From Sipunculus nudus (Eukaryota; Annelida; Sipuncula; Golfingiida; Sipunculidae), in NCBI GenBank assembly GCA_026874595.1, contig CM049321.1, positions 46,989,797 to 47,053,796 on the forward strand: a stretch of DNA of 64,000 nucleotides, given 5' to 3'. A program made the translations under genes and the position numbers. Below are positions 35,946 to 46,390 of this stretch, one piece after another. The notes below the pieces were generated by a model. That model was given only the letters and a program-made list of their open reading frames with translations. It ran no database searches and was not told where the DNA came from. Position 1 is the first letter of the stretch. Each line of letters opens with the position of its first letter.

Positions 35946-36867
35946 GTAAACTTCCGTAAAACCGTAAATAATTTTATGATTACTGTAAGTATGCTATAAA
36001 GATACGTTGTTTAATACTCTACAAGGCAAGTTTTAACTGGTCAAAACCCACGGTTCCCCATCTACATGTGTAAATCACAGTGAATGGGCGACACCAATTG
36101 ACCAATTGGCGACCATCATTTTGACGTGCTAGGGGCTTAACGTAAATAGGCATAAGGCGGAATTACAGTAGCTCCTTGATTATCGCATTCAACTAACAGG
36201 CTTACATTATATGTTGGGCTTAGTAATAACCACCATTTTATATTAAGACACACCTTTTGGTCATTTGTCGAATTTAAACATAAGTTTCTGTGTTGTTTTA
36301 TTTTATCATAATGCATAACCTTTTTTTTTTTTTTTTTTACTTTTAAACACACTCAACCTGAGATGAAAATGGACAATGAAGTTAAGTATTTGTACACGAA
36401 ATGCGACTTAGCTTACAGCAACAAGCCTGCATTGCATACAAACGATTTTATAAAAGAATAACAAAGATGCTTATCGATAAAAAAAGTGGTTTTATTTACA
36501 ATTCATCCATACATAACCCTTTTCACGTGAAGACCATGCACTGCTCTGTGCCCATTTCGTTTCAACCCCCCCCCCCCCCCCCCACCAGCCCCATCTACCT
36601 AAAAACATCATTATTTTATCATTGTTATTAACTTAATAACTAGCAGAAAACCCTCTGTTTAATCTACACTATTTAACTAGTTTGTGATACGAGGTTGTCG
36701 TGGCCAGTCGTCACATCCCCGGGAGGCGGCTGCGGCAAGAGCCACTTTTCGATAAGTGCAGTGCTGCCCTTGTCAGACAGGACTTTGCTCCTAAAGGGGC
36801 ACAATCACCTCTCTAACCTTTATAAAGGTAATCATTTGGAGCATTTATAAAAAATAGGCCAGAAAAC

Positions 36868-37150
36868 GTGGATATCAACGCTCAGAGCTACTTGTTTTGT
36901 TTATATCAACGAGTTTATGTGGGGCCCGGCCAAAATAATAAAAATAAAACAAATTCAACAAGGGCTTATGGTCTCAAGTCAGATAAGCCAGAGCTTTGCA
37001 AATTGCATTTTGCAACAAGTAACCTTTCTAAATCTGCATATATGCAACCTAACACCCTCAGGTTACTTGTTTTTCCCCCATTTGTCAACATTGCTGTGTT
37101 AACAAACAGGCTGTTAAATAACAATGTCATACATTCTCACTTTACTCAAC
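36868..37150 (+). repeat. Dispersed repeat (pair at 51.31-51.54 kb)
   Basis: Shares AAAACGTGGATATCA, TTTGCAACAAGT(A/G)ACCTTTCTA and GTTTTTCCCC..TTTGTCAACA blocks with 51314-51540. The ORFs here are not conserved between copies, so they are not genes. Confidence 0.65.
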
Positions 37151-37189
37151 AAAATTCCCCTTAGATCGTCTTTATATTGACCTAGAAAG

Positions 37190-40100
37190 ACAGAAATAAA
37201 AAAAAACAAGGCCTACAGGCCTAATGCGAACCTGTGCATTGGGAAATACACCAGGTATAATGCTTCAATGCTGGACCATTACTTCTCATGTATATGAACA
37301 ATGCATGTACTAAACATTTTGAATAAGAAATAACAATTTCACAAATATCACTGCTGAAATTCTGGCATGGGTACACACAACACAAAACCTAGAATAGGAG
37401 TAGTCAACAAGCGACTACGTGTATCCGCCAAAATCAGAGTGGGACGGGTGAAGTGAGGCATGGATTGAGTGTCAAGGGGAAATAGAGTGAGGTGTGTTGC
37501 ATTATAGCCTGGATGTCCGCAGCCGAAATGTTATGTAGGTTGCGCCACCTACTAGAAAATCGTGAAAGCTGTCCAAGTTGTATACATATGCAAAATTTAG
37601 GCAGAAAAGTCAAACCACTACTTGTATATAAGTGATTTTATCCCAAAGCAGACAAACAGAAGGACGCTGTGCTAAAATGGTGGCAGGTGGCGCCACCAAT
37701 TTTGTGTATGTTTAAGAGCTATGCGAGATCTATACACATGCAAAATTTCAGGGGGATATGTCAAACCAGCCCTGAAATATTAGCATGAATGTCTGCAGTG
37801 TATACATAAATGTAGGTGGCGCCACCTGCCATAAAATCAAGAAAGCTATCTAAGATGTGTAAAAATGAAACATTTTAGGCAGATAAGTCAAACAACTTCT
37901 GAGATATGAGTGATTTTAGCCCATGGCAGACAAACAGACGGATGCTGTGTAAAAATGGTGGCAGGTGGCGCCACTTATTTGCGTATGATAAAGAGCTATG
38001 TGAGATCTATAATCATGCAAAATTTTTGCCCAATCGGTCAAATGGTTCCCGAGATATGAGCTTGGATGTCTGCAGCGTAAATGTGAATGTAGGTGGCTCC
38101 ACCTGTCATAAAATCAAGAAAGCTGTCAAGGATGTATAAACCTGCAAAATTCAACGTGGATAAGTCAAACCACTGATGAGATATGAGTAATTTTATCCCA
38201 AGGCAGATGAACAGATGGACGCTGTGCAAAAATGGTTGCAAGTGGCACCATCATTTTTAGTGTATGTTATAAAGCTATCCAAGGGCTACATTTTTGCAAA
38301 ATTTTTAGCCTGATCGGTCAAACGGTTCTTGAGATATGTGGGTTTTATGTGTGGAAACAGACGCACAGAAGTGGTCGGCAAGTGGTATCGCTTGTATACA
38401 TTTACACCGCCATGTCATCGAATCACACCAAAATGTAGTTCCATGAGGTTATAATGAAATTCCAAACAAACAAAGACATAAATTTTATAGTCGTTATATT
38501 TGTAATTAATGTTGTTAATGCATGCTGTATGTTCAGGATGAAAAGTTTGATTTACAGTGCATCCACAATCTTTTTAAAGATGTGGCTCCTGTGACCTTCA
38601 ACTTAGATCGCTGGACCCTGGTAATCAAAATGAATTTACTTATGTGGTTGGTCATTATTAAATAAAGTTTGAAGCCAGTTTATTTTTAGTAAATAAATAA
38701 AAAAATATTCGTTAAAATAGAAAAAATACAGGTGGCGCCACCACGTTTCAGGAACTGACAAAACTAGTCATGGTCAATATTCAAGGCAAGATTCATGACA
38801 AACCATGCATTAATTATCAAGATATTGGAGGTTTTGTATCAAAGTTCTTACTTTCAAGCCCCGTAGCTCAAAGGAGATAGGTCGCAGTGACCTAATTTCA
38901 GGTTTCCAAGGAGATTTTTTATTGACCTCCCTGGATTATCACTTAGAAGTTTCTAGGACCAGCTGTTACGATTTGTGCCCTGCTGACGGACGGCCGGATA
39001 TCCGTATGGACGACGGACAAAGCGCCATTCCTGCACCTCAGTTGACTTACAGTCAGCTGAGCTAAAAATGATTGTAGCTGGCACCACCAGTCTTGCATAC
39101 AACGAAGCTATCAGAGATATATACATATGCCCAAGTTCAGACTGATATATCAAACCTCTCCTGAGAAATAAGCAGGGACACACACTGTGCAAAAATTATT
39201 GTAGGTGGCACCACCAGTCTTGTATACGACAAGGCTATTCGATAGGTATATATGCCCAATTTCAGGATGATATATCAAATTCCTCTATAGAAAAAAGCAG
39301 GCACAAAAGTGACACACTGTGCAAAAGTCACTGTAGGTGGTGACACCTGTCTTGTGAACGAGAAACCCATCAAAGACGCATAGACCACGCTTAGGTGAGT
39401 AAGGCAGTTGCCCCGAGTGAAGTGTGACAAATTTGCTTGCTCAGGCTACTGCACTGAGTGAACTCATTACCTGCACCTGGCTAGACTGGGTGAACTTTTG
39501 ACCTGTACCTGGCTGCACTGAGTGAACTCTTGACTTGTTGCCTACTCTGATACAGTTGGCAGTCTGCCAAAGCTATAAACAGATTGGCTCCACATGCAGC
39601 CCTGAGAGGCATGACACCCATGAGGTGATCACATGGTGCCCATGAGGTGTTCACATGTCACCCATGAGGGGATTACATGCCTTGTGCTTGGCTGCACTGA
39701 CTGAACTCTTGACCTATATCTGGCTGCACTGAATGAACTCTTGATCTATTGCCAAATCTGAAACAGTTGGCAGTTTCTTAACCTGTTTAAATATACAGAC
39801 ACAATCTTAGCCTGTTGGCAAATCTGTTTGCACATACTGAAAGACTTTGGCTAAAATGCATTTTTCAAGCTGACATATTCATAAACTTTTATCAAATATC
39901 TAGAATAATAAAAGATGCAGTTTTTTCATAAATAAGCTGAATCCCACAACATTTGATATATGACAGATTATTGCATAAATTCTGGGGATAGTAGTTCCTG
40001 CTATTCTGAGAAATTATGGGTTAATGTACAGATGACCAATGACCCCCATACAAAAAAAGGTCAATGCAGGTGACCACCAATACCTGAATTTCATATATGG

Positions 40101-40552
40101 CTCATATGACCAACACTGGCAGAAAATTTGGTGAAGATAGCTCCGGCCGTTTCTGAGATTGTCATTTTAGTATGCTTTTTTGGACAGATGACTAAGTTCA
40201 ACTATCTGTAACTCTGCCAAAAATCACCGAACTTAAACCATTCGAACAAACTTGAGGGATTGATCTAGGGATCATTTCTGTGAAATATTGGACTAATTGG
40301 CTGAACAGTTTCGGAGAAGAAGATTTTTAAAGCTTTTTTAGCTTTTTCCCTATAAAATCAAAGAAAATGCAGTTAGCCAAAATATAAGCAAAATCCGATA
40401 GAGTTTTTTAAATGACTAATTTTTTGCATAAAATTTCGTGGTGCTAACTCTTGCCGTTTTTAAGATAGTATAGGTTAATGTGCAGACGACGGACGACGGG
40501 CGCCGGACGACGCCACACCAACGCATAAGCTCAAAGGTTCGCTAAAAATTCC
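37190..40552 (+). repeat. Large GGTGGCGCCACC-array repeat, copy 1
   Basis: Starts ACAAGGCCTACAGGCCTAATGC. From 37.5 to 38.3 kb units of about 125-150 bp recur, each with GGTGGCGCCACC or a variant and with TGCAAAATTT and GATATGAG blocks. A hairpin-tailed module ends at 39068. The second half has GTGAACTCTTGACCTGT-type repeats and AGCTTTTTTAGCTTTTTCCC, and ends CTCAAAGGTTCGCTAAAAAT. No transposase seen. Homologous copies are at 49.08 and 58.23 kb, all in the same orientation. Confidence 0.75.
38860..39069 (+). repeat. Hairpin-tailed 3' module
   Basis: Contains GACCTAATTTCAGGTTTCCA, AAGGAGAT, GATTTGTGCCCTGCT, GGACGG-rich DNA, then CAGTTGACTTACAGTCAGCTGAGCTAAAAAT. Same module as at 29.95-30.22 and 62.08-62.31 kb. 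A stem of about 10-12 bp is followed by CTAAAAA. Confidence 0.75.
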
Positions 40553-40944
40553 TTTCCATATGGTAGGTAAATGGGCACCTTGAACATATCTATAACTTAA
40601 TGCATTTTTCTTCCTTTCATATGAGCTGACCTGTCATAGTTTAATTTCTTTATTTACTGTTGTTACATCAGTCAGCTCGAAAAAAGCATGCAAACAGTCA
40701 TCTTGCCCCACACATCTGTCCCAAAGTGTCTGTTACAACCTTTCATGGCTGCCTTTACCCCTCCTTTGAGCATTTTATGCAATAACGTTTACTGCAAAGC
40801 CCTACCATTGATTCACCACTTGGTCCGGCTTGAAAAGACCAGGTGTTTTCTGATCGTGTTCAAAGTGTTTCCTGTAGCACTGACGAGGAAGCAAATGTCT
40901 AGAAAAATCAGGCTCTTCAGCCTTCTTTAAGAAAGATTTGTTTT

Positions 40945-41335
40945 CTATAGCATTGTGGACATGTAGGAATCCATTAAGCTATGAATGACTACAATTCTTA
41001 AGGTTGTGAGTAGCTTCATTAATGAATTATTGGTACTAACTGGTTTATTAATAATTATATGTTTATCATAAAAACAAAAATTTAGGTATGTGGTGATTAT
41101 CACCCTATTACTGGTTGGCAGTGGTAGAGCATATTCAGCAGATATTATTGGACATAACCCAAATAAGTGAGTAGAGATTTTGATACACAACCACTAAACA
41201 AAAAACATGAAGTAGACATTTAAGGGTTAGATTTTTTTGGCATGAACCCAAAATACTAATGGAACTGATCTGTTTCAGTCTTAATGAGTGAGGCATAGTG
41301 TCTGTGTTACTGTTCCCATGTTGTCAGTTCTATTT
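40945..41335 (+). repeat. Diverged dispersed repeat (pair at 5.87-6.41 kb)
   Basis: See 5870-6410. Ordered shared blocks with many indels. Confidence 0.6.
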
Positions 41336-41658
41336 ATTTAATTAATTTGATACAATTTCAGTCTAGTTCAATGAATAAATAATAAATGACAATATGTCAA
41401 CCCTGGCCCTTACACTATGCATTTGCTGAATGATGGGAGCAGATCCCATGCAACAGCAAAATAGATGGAATCAGTATCCATCCCCATCACCTTACAGAAA
41501 TTCATATACGAATGATATAATTAACAATCATGATAACTCTGTTCCATTCTTAGTTTGACATTTTGAAGAAGCCTGCCTGATTTGGAGTGAAGATACTACA
41601 ATACAGTATGTAATGTCGAGATGTCCTAAAAAATGATGAAAGCATACAAGTGAAACAT

Positions 41659-41968
41659 TCAGTTACAGTAATTATTCATGTCTTTCACGATGTTAAGGAA
41701 GAACTTCCGGTCTATATCGCCGTGTGCACTCCTGCTGTGCATAATGTTATCTTTAAGCTCATATGGACAGATGAATTCAGGATATTTTAACATGTTGTCA
41801 CTTTGATATAGGCAGCGTATAAAAGTTACCGGTTCATTGTTTAACTTTTGAGGCGGCTTCGGTTTCTACCAATTCTTTAATCTCTTGTTGTAATTCATAG
41901 TAATTCGCCTTTGCTCTTAATAAACTAATGCTACTTCTTTCCTTACGTCCTGGGTCTCTTTCCATTCC
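41659..41968 (-). pseudogene. Frameshifted unknown coding stretch
   Basis: Two overlapping minus-strand frames look protein-like. Frame 1 (41834-41968) ends with SSISLLRAKANYYELQQEIK followed by an acidic ELVETEAAS segment, suggestive of a coiled coil. Frame 2 (41659-41865, 68 residues) includes LNNEPVTFIRCLYQSDN, KYPEFICPYELKDNIMHSRS and DIDRKFFLNIVKDMNNYCN, then TGA. The frames meet at 41834-41865 as if joined by a one-base frameshift, with no good intron between them. It abuts the 118-bp minisatellite, whose last unit reads DMSREEWKETQDVRK into this region. Family not recognised. It is either a decayed last exon or two separate exons. Confidence 0.4.
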
Positions 41969-43885
41969 TCACGTGACATGTCTTACACATATGTGTAAGC
42001 TGTACATGCCTACGCCTATATCACATGGTCCTACGTACCAGGTTGTGGTTTAGATCCTTACGTCCACGGCTCTGTCCACTCCTCATCTGACATGTCCGAC
42101 ATATCTAAGGTTAAGCTGTCCATGCCCACGCCTACATTACACAGTCCTGACGTACCAACCAATGGTTCAGGTCCTTACGTCTTGGGCGTCTGTCCACACC
42201 TCATCTGACATGTCCGGCATATCTAAGGTTGAGCTGATCATGTCCACGCCTACATTACATAGCCCTGACGTACCTACCTATGGTTCAGGTCCTTACGTCT
42301 TGGGCATCCGTCCACACCTTATCTGACATGTCCGACACATCTGAGCTTGAGCTGTCAATGTCCACGCTTACATTACATTGTCCTGAGGTACCAATTTGTA
42401 ACTCAGGTCCTAACGTCTTGGGCATCTGTCCACACCTCATCTTACATGCCCGACATATCTGAGGTTGAGCTGTCATTGTCCACGCCTACATTACGTAGTC
42501 CTATCGTACCAACCTATGGTTCAGGTCCTTAATTCTTGAGCATCTGTCTACACCTCATCTGACATGTCCGACGTATCTAAAGTTGGGCTGTCACTGTCCA
42601 CGCCTACATTACATAGTCCTGACGTACCAACCTATGGTTCAGGTCCTTACGTCTTGGGCATCTGTCAACACCTAATCTGACATGTCCGACACATCTGAGG
42701 TTGAGCTGTCCATGTCCACGCTTACATAACATTGTCCTGACGTACCAATTTTTCGGTCAGGTCCTTACGTCTTGGGTGTCAGTCCACTCCTCATCTGTGC
42801 TGTCCGACACATCTGAGGGTGAGCTGTCCATGCCCACGCCTACATTACATAGTCCTGACGGACCAACCTATGGTTCAGGTCCTTACCTATTGGGCATCTG
42901 TTCACTCCTCATCTTACATGTCGGACACATCTGAGTTTGATCAGTCCATGTACAAGCCTACACTACATAGTCCTGACATACCAACTTGTCGTTCAGGTCC
43001 TTACCTCTTGGGCATCTATTCAATCCTCATCTTACATGTCCGACACATCTGAGTTTGATCAGTCCATGTACAAGCCTACATTACATAGTCCTCACGTACC
43101 AATTTGTGGTTCAATTCCTTACGTCTTGGGCATCTGTTCACACCTCATCTGACATGTCCGACATATCTAAGGTTCAGCTGTCATTGTCCACGCCTACATT
43201 ACATAGTCGTGACGTAACAACCTATGGTTCAGGTCCTTACGTCTTGGGCATCTGTCCACACCTCATCTGACTTGTCCGACATATCTGAGGTTGAGCTGTC
43301 CATGTCCACGCTTACATTACATTGTTCTGACGCACCAATTTGTCTCTCAGATCCTTACATCTTGGGTGTCAGTCCACTCCTCATCTGTGCTGTCCGACAC
43401 ATCTAAGGGCGAGCTGTCCATGTCCACGCCTACATTACATAGTCCTGACGTACCAACTTGTCGTTCAGGTCCTTACCGCTTGGGCATCTGTTCACTCCTC
43501 ATCTTACATGTCCGACACATCTGAGTTTGATCAGTCCATGTTCAAGCCTACATTACATAGTCCTCACCTACCAACTTGTGGTTCGGGTCCTTACGTCTTT
43601 GGCATCTGTTCACACCTTATCTTACATGTCCGACACATCTAAGATTGAGCTGTCCATTTATACTCCTAAATTACATAGTCCTCATGTACCAACTTGTTGT
43701 TCAGGTCCTTACGTGTTACGTTTACTCCTCATCTGACATGTCCGAGACATCTGAGTTTGACCAATCCGTGTACAAGCCTACATTACCTAGTCCTGACGTA
43801 CCAGGGTTTAGATTCTAACGTCCTGGGCCTCTGTCCACAACTCATCTGACATTTCCGACACATCTTAGGTTGAGCTGTCCATGTT
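41944..43885 (-). repeat. 118-bp minisatellite, about 16 units
   Basis: Period 118 bp throughout. Each unit holds blocks CATCTGACATGTCCGACA, GAGCTGTCCATGTCCACGCC, TACATTACATAGTCCTGACG and GGTTCAGGTCCTTACGTC. Because 118 is not a multiple of 3, open frames rotate and both strands show chance ORFs. Read on the minus strand, most units keep an acidic stretch (SSTSDMSDMSDEVWTDAQD) followed by GTAAGG, and a TGTAG just before it. That is a possible exon-like core with splice-like borders. Confidence 0.9.
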
Positions 43886-44274
43886 CATGCTAAATTACAT
43901 AGCCCAGGTGTACCAGGACGGATTTCAGGTTCAGCAGCAGTAACGACCTGTCCATCTTCAGTTTTCTCATCTAGAGTATGAGAGTGTATGAAAGTGTATC
44001 TTTCACGCAACTTCATCTCCCTCAAATCAAGGAAACTTATAAGTGATTGGTATCTTCGTTTGTTCGAGAAGTTAATTCTCCTTGGGTCTTGTTGTGATGA
44101 GGCCGCTGGGGGGGGGGGGGGGGACTGCAGATTCCATTGCCGTTGAGACAAGCACCGAGATGACCTGTGACCTAACAGCGGGCTGCGTTCCTGTTCAGTG
44201 ACAGATTGAACAGCCTGTTGGGGGGATGCAGTTTTGTCTTTATTCATGTGAATGCAGTACTGAACTGTTACCAC
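43885..44274 (-). CDS. Candidate 129-residue ORF, unknown
   Basis: Begins MVTVQYCIHMNKDKTASPQQ and contains a dileucine-type EQERSPLLG motif, a short Pro run made by a poly-C tract, and a charged segment (NFSNKRRYQSLISFLDLREM). It ends at the edge of the minisatellite. The N-terminal ~45 codons lie in the 623-bp triplicated unit. In units 2 and 3 a 2-bp deletion (GGGGGG to GGGG near the PQQ codons) breaks the frame. Could be an exon of a transporter-like or adaptor protein, or chance. No domain recognised. Confidence 0.25.
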   Translation of the reverse strand: MVTVQYCIHMNKDKTASPQQAVQSVTEQERSPLLGHRSSRCLSQRQWNLQSPPPPPAASSQQDPRRINFSNKRRYQSLISFLDLREMKLRERYTFIHSHTLDEKTEDGQVVTAAEPEIRPGTPGLCNLA

Positions 44275-45995
44275 TTTTTTAACTCAGAAAATCATAATCC
44301 CAATCTCATATCTTTAGATTCGCCTTCTATCGATATATTATATCCTCACTGAGATCAGTTGCTTCGTATCGTTTCTAGGCTCGACCAGACACTTGTAGTC
44401 TTTCTGTAGATGTTTCTTTTGTTGCCTGCAATTATAATTTCATTTTGACAGACACTTAAAGCCGAATGAAGATGAACAGTACCTGGGATCAGTATATTTA
44501 CTTACACTAGAATAAAAGGAAACACAGGACAAGAGAGGGGGCAGGAAGGATAGCTGGGTAGATGACATACCATTCCTTATTTGGATGTACGACACTTTCG
44601 CCGGGCATCCAAGCATTCCAAGGTAGTGTCCTTCCAATTTTCTATGTCGGCGTTGTCAGGTGTTGGTATCATGTGTGTCATAAATATTGTCGAACTGACA
44701 ATTAAATGACCTCTTTCCGTCTCGTAAAATAAAAGGTATATACCAATATGCAGACTCCATTGCCGTTGAGACAAGCACTGAGATGACCTGTGACCTAACA
44801 GCGGGCTGCGTTCCTGTTCAGTGACAGATTGAACAGCCTGTTGGGGATGCAGTTTTGCCTTTATTCATGTGAATGCAGTACTGAACTGTTACCACTTTTA
44901 TAACTCAGAAAATCATAATCCCAATCTCATATCTTTAGATTCGCCTTCTATCGATATATTATATCCTCACTGAGAACAGTTGCTACGTATTGTTTCTAGG
45001 CTCGAGCAGACATTTGTAGTCTTTCTGTAGATGTTTCTTTTGTTGCCTGAAATTAAGATAATTTCATTTTGACAGACACTTCAAGCCGAATGAAGATGGA
45101 CAGCACCTGGGATCAGTATATTTACTTACACTAGAATAAAAGGAAACACAGGACAAGAGAGGGGGCAGGAAGGATAGCTGGGTAGATGACATACCATTCC
45201 TTATTTGGATGTACGACACTTTCGCCGGGCATCCAAGCATTCCAAGGTAGTGTCCTTCCAATTTTCTATGTCAGCGTTGTCAGGTGTTGGTATCATGTGT
45301 GTCATAAATATTGTCGAACTGACAATTAAATGACCTCTTTCCGTCTCGTAAAATAAAAGGTATATACCAATATGCAGACTCCATTGCCGTTGAGACAAGC
45401 ACCGAGATGACCTGTGACCTAACAGCGGGCTGCGTTCCTGTTCAGTGACAGATTGAACAGCCTGTTGGGGATGCAGTTTTGTCTTTATTCATGTGAATGC
45501 AGTACTGAACTGTTACCACTTTTATAACTCAGAAAATCATAATCCCAATCTCATATCTTTAGATTCGCCTTCTATCGATATATTTTATCCTCACTGAGAA
45601 CAGTTGCTTCGTATTGTTTCTAGGCTCGAGCAGACATTTGTAGTCTTTCTGTAGATGTTTCTTTTGTTGCCTGCAATTATGATTTCATTTTGACAGACAC
45701 TTCAAGCCGAATGAAGATGAACAGTAACTGGGATCAGTATATTTACTTACACTATAATAAAAGGAAACACAGGACAAGAGAGGGGTCAGGTAGGATAGCT
45801 GGGTAAATGACATACCATTCCTTATTTGGATGTACGACACTTTCGCCGGGCATCCAAGCATTCCAAGGTAGTGTCCTTCCAATTTTCTATGTCGGCGTTG
45901 TAAGGTGTTGGTATCATGTGTGTCATAAATATTGTCGAACTGACAATTAAATGACCTCTTTCCGTCTCGTAAAATAAAAGGCATATACCAATAAT
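44134..45995 (+). repeat. 623-bp tandem triplication
   Basis: Three units start at CCATTGCCGTTGAGACAAGC (44134, 44757, 45381), spaced 623 and 624 bp. They are nearly identical, which suggests recent duplication. Repeated small minus-strand ORFs (about 65 residues each) follow the period and lack recognisable domains. The upstream flank of unit 1 is a poly-G run. Confidence 0.92.
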
Positions 45996-46052
45996 AATTT
46001 ACTTTCCATTTATTTGCATTGTTCTGGTACATACATTAAAGATGTGTTTCTT

Positions 46053-46056
<4 letters not shown>

Positions 46057-46117
<61 letters not shown>
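46057..46117. repeat. AT dinucleotide microsatellite
   Basis: About 30 TA/AT units. The poly-Ile/Tyr ORF over it is an artefact. Confidence 0.95.
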
Positions 46118-46119
<2 letters not shown>

Positions 46120-46390
46120 GAACAGACATCCTACCTAAATCGTCTATCAATATTACAAGCATATGGCCAACCAGCAACCTTAGGGTCCCTTGTTTGGGCA
46201 ATGCTATGACTGACATCATTATGAAACTAGGCTATGGTTATCTAACTGGTAAACTTAACCTCAGCATTAAGATCACCCATTGTCTCATGTCGTACAACAG
46301 GCATGAAATTTACTGCATTACTAAGCACCCCCCCCCTAAAAAGTCAGGATTTCATCTTATTTCAGCTGCATAAAAATCTTACAAATCTGA

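Noticed and set aside
37906-38438. ORFs in the GGTGGCGCCACC array
   Set aside because: Not conserved among the three copies of the repeat; frames break at unit borders.
42280-43818. Series of plus-strand ORFs of 60-100 codons, such as MSCPCPRLHYIVLTYQ
   Set aside because: They recur every 118 bp in rotating frames and follow from the minisatellite; no unit keeps one frame.
42000-43880. CRISPR array
   Set aside because: Units are contiguous 118-bp repeats with no unique spacers, in a eukaryotic context.
44440-46032. Repeated minus-strand ORFs of about 65 codons (MSQRQWSLHIG..., MEGHYLGMLG...)
   Set aside because: Copies follow the 623-bp triplication; no domain and no splice context. Only the unit-1 ORF was kept as a weak candidate.
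46014-46373. 119-codon plus ORF with poly Ile-Tyr
   Set aside because: Half of it is the AT microsatellite; the rest shows no recognisable motif.
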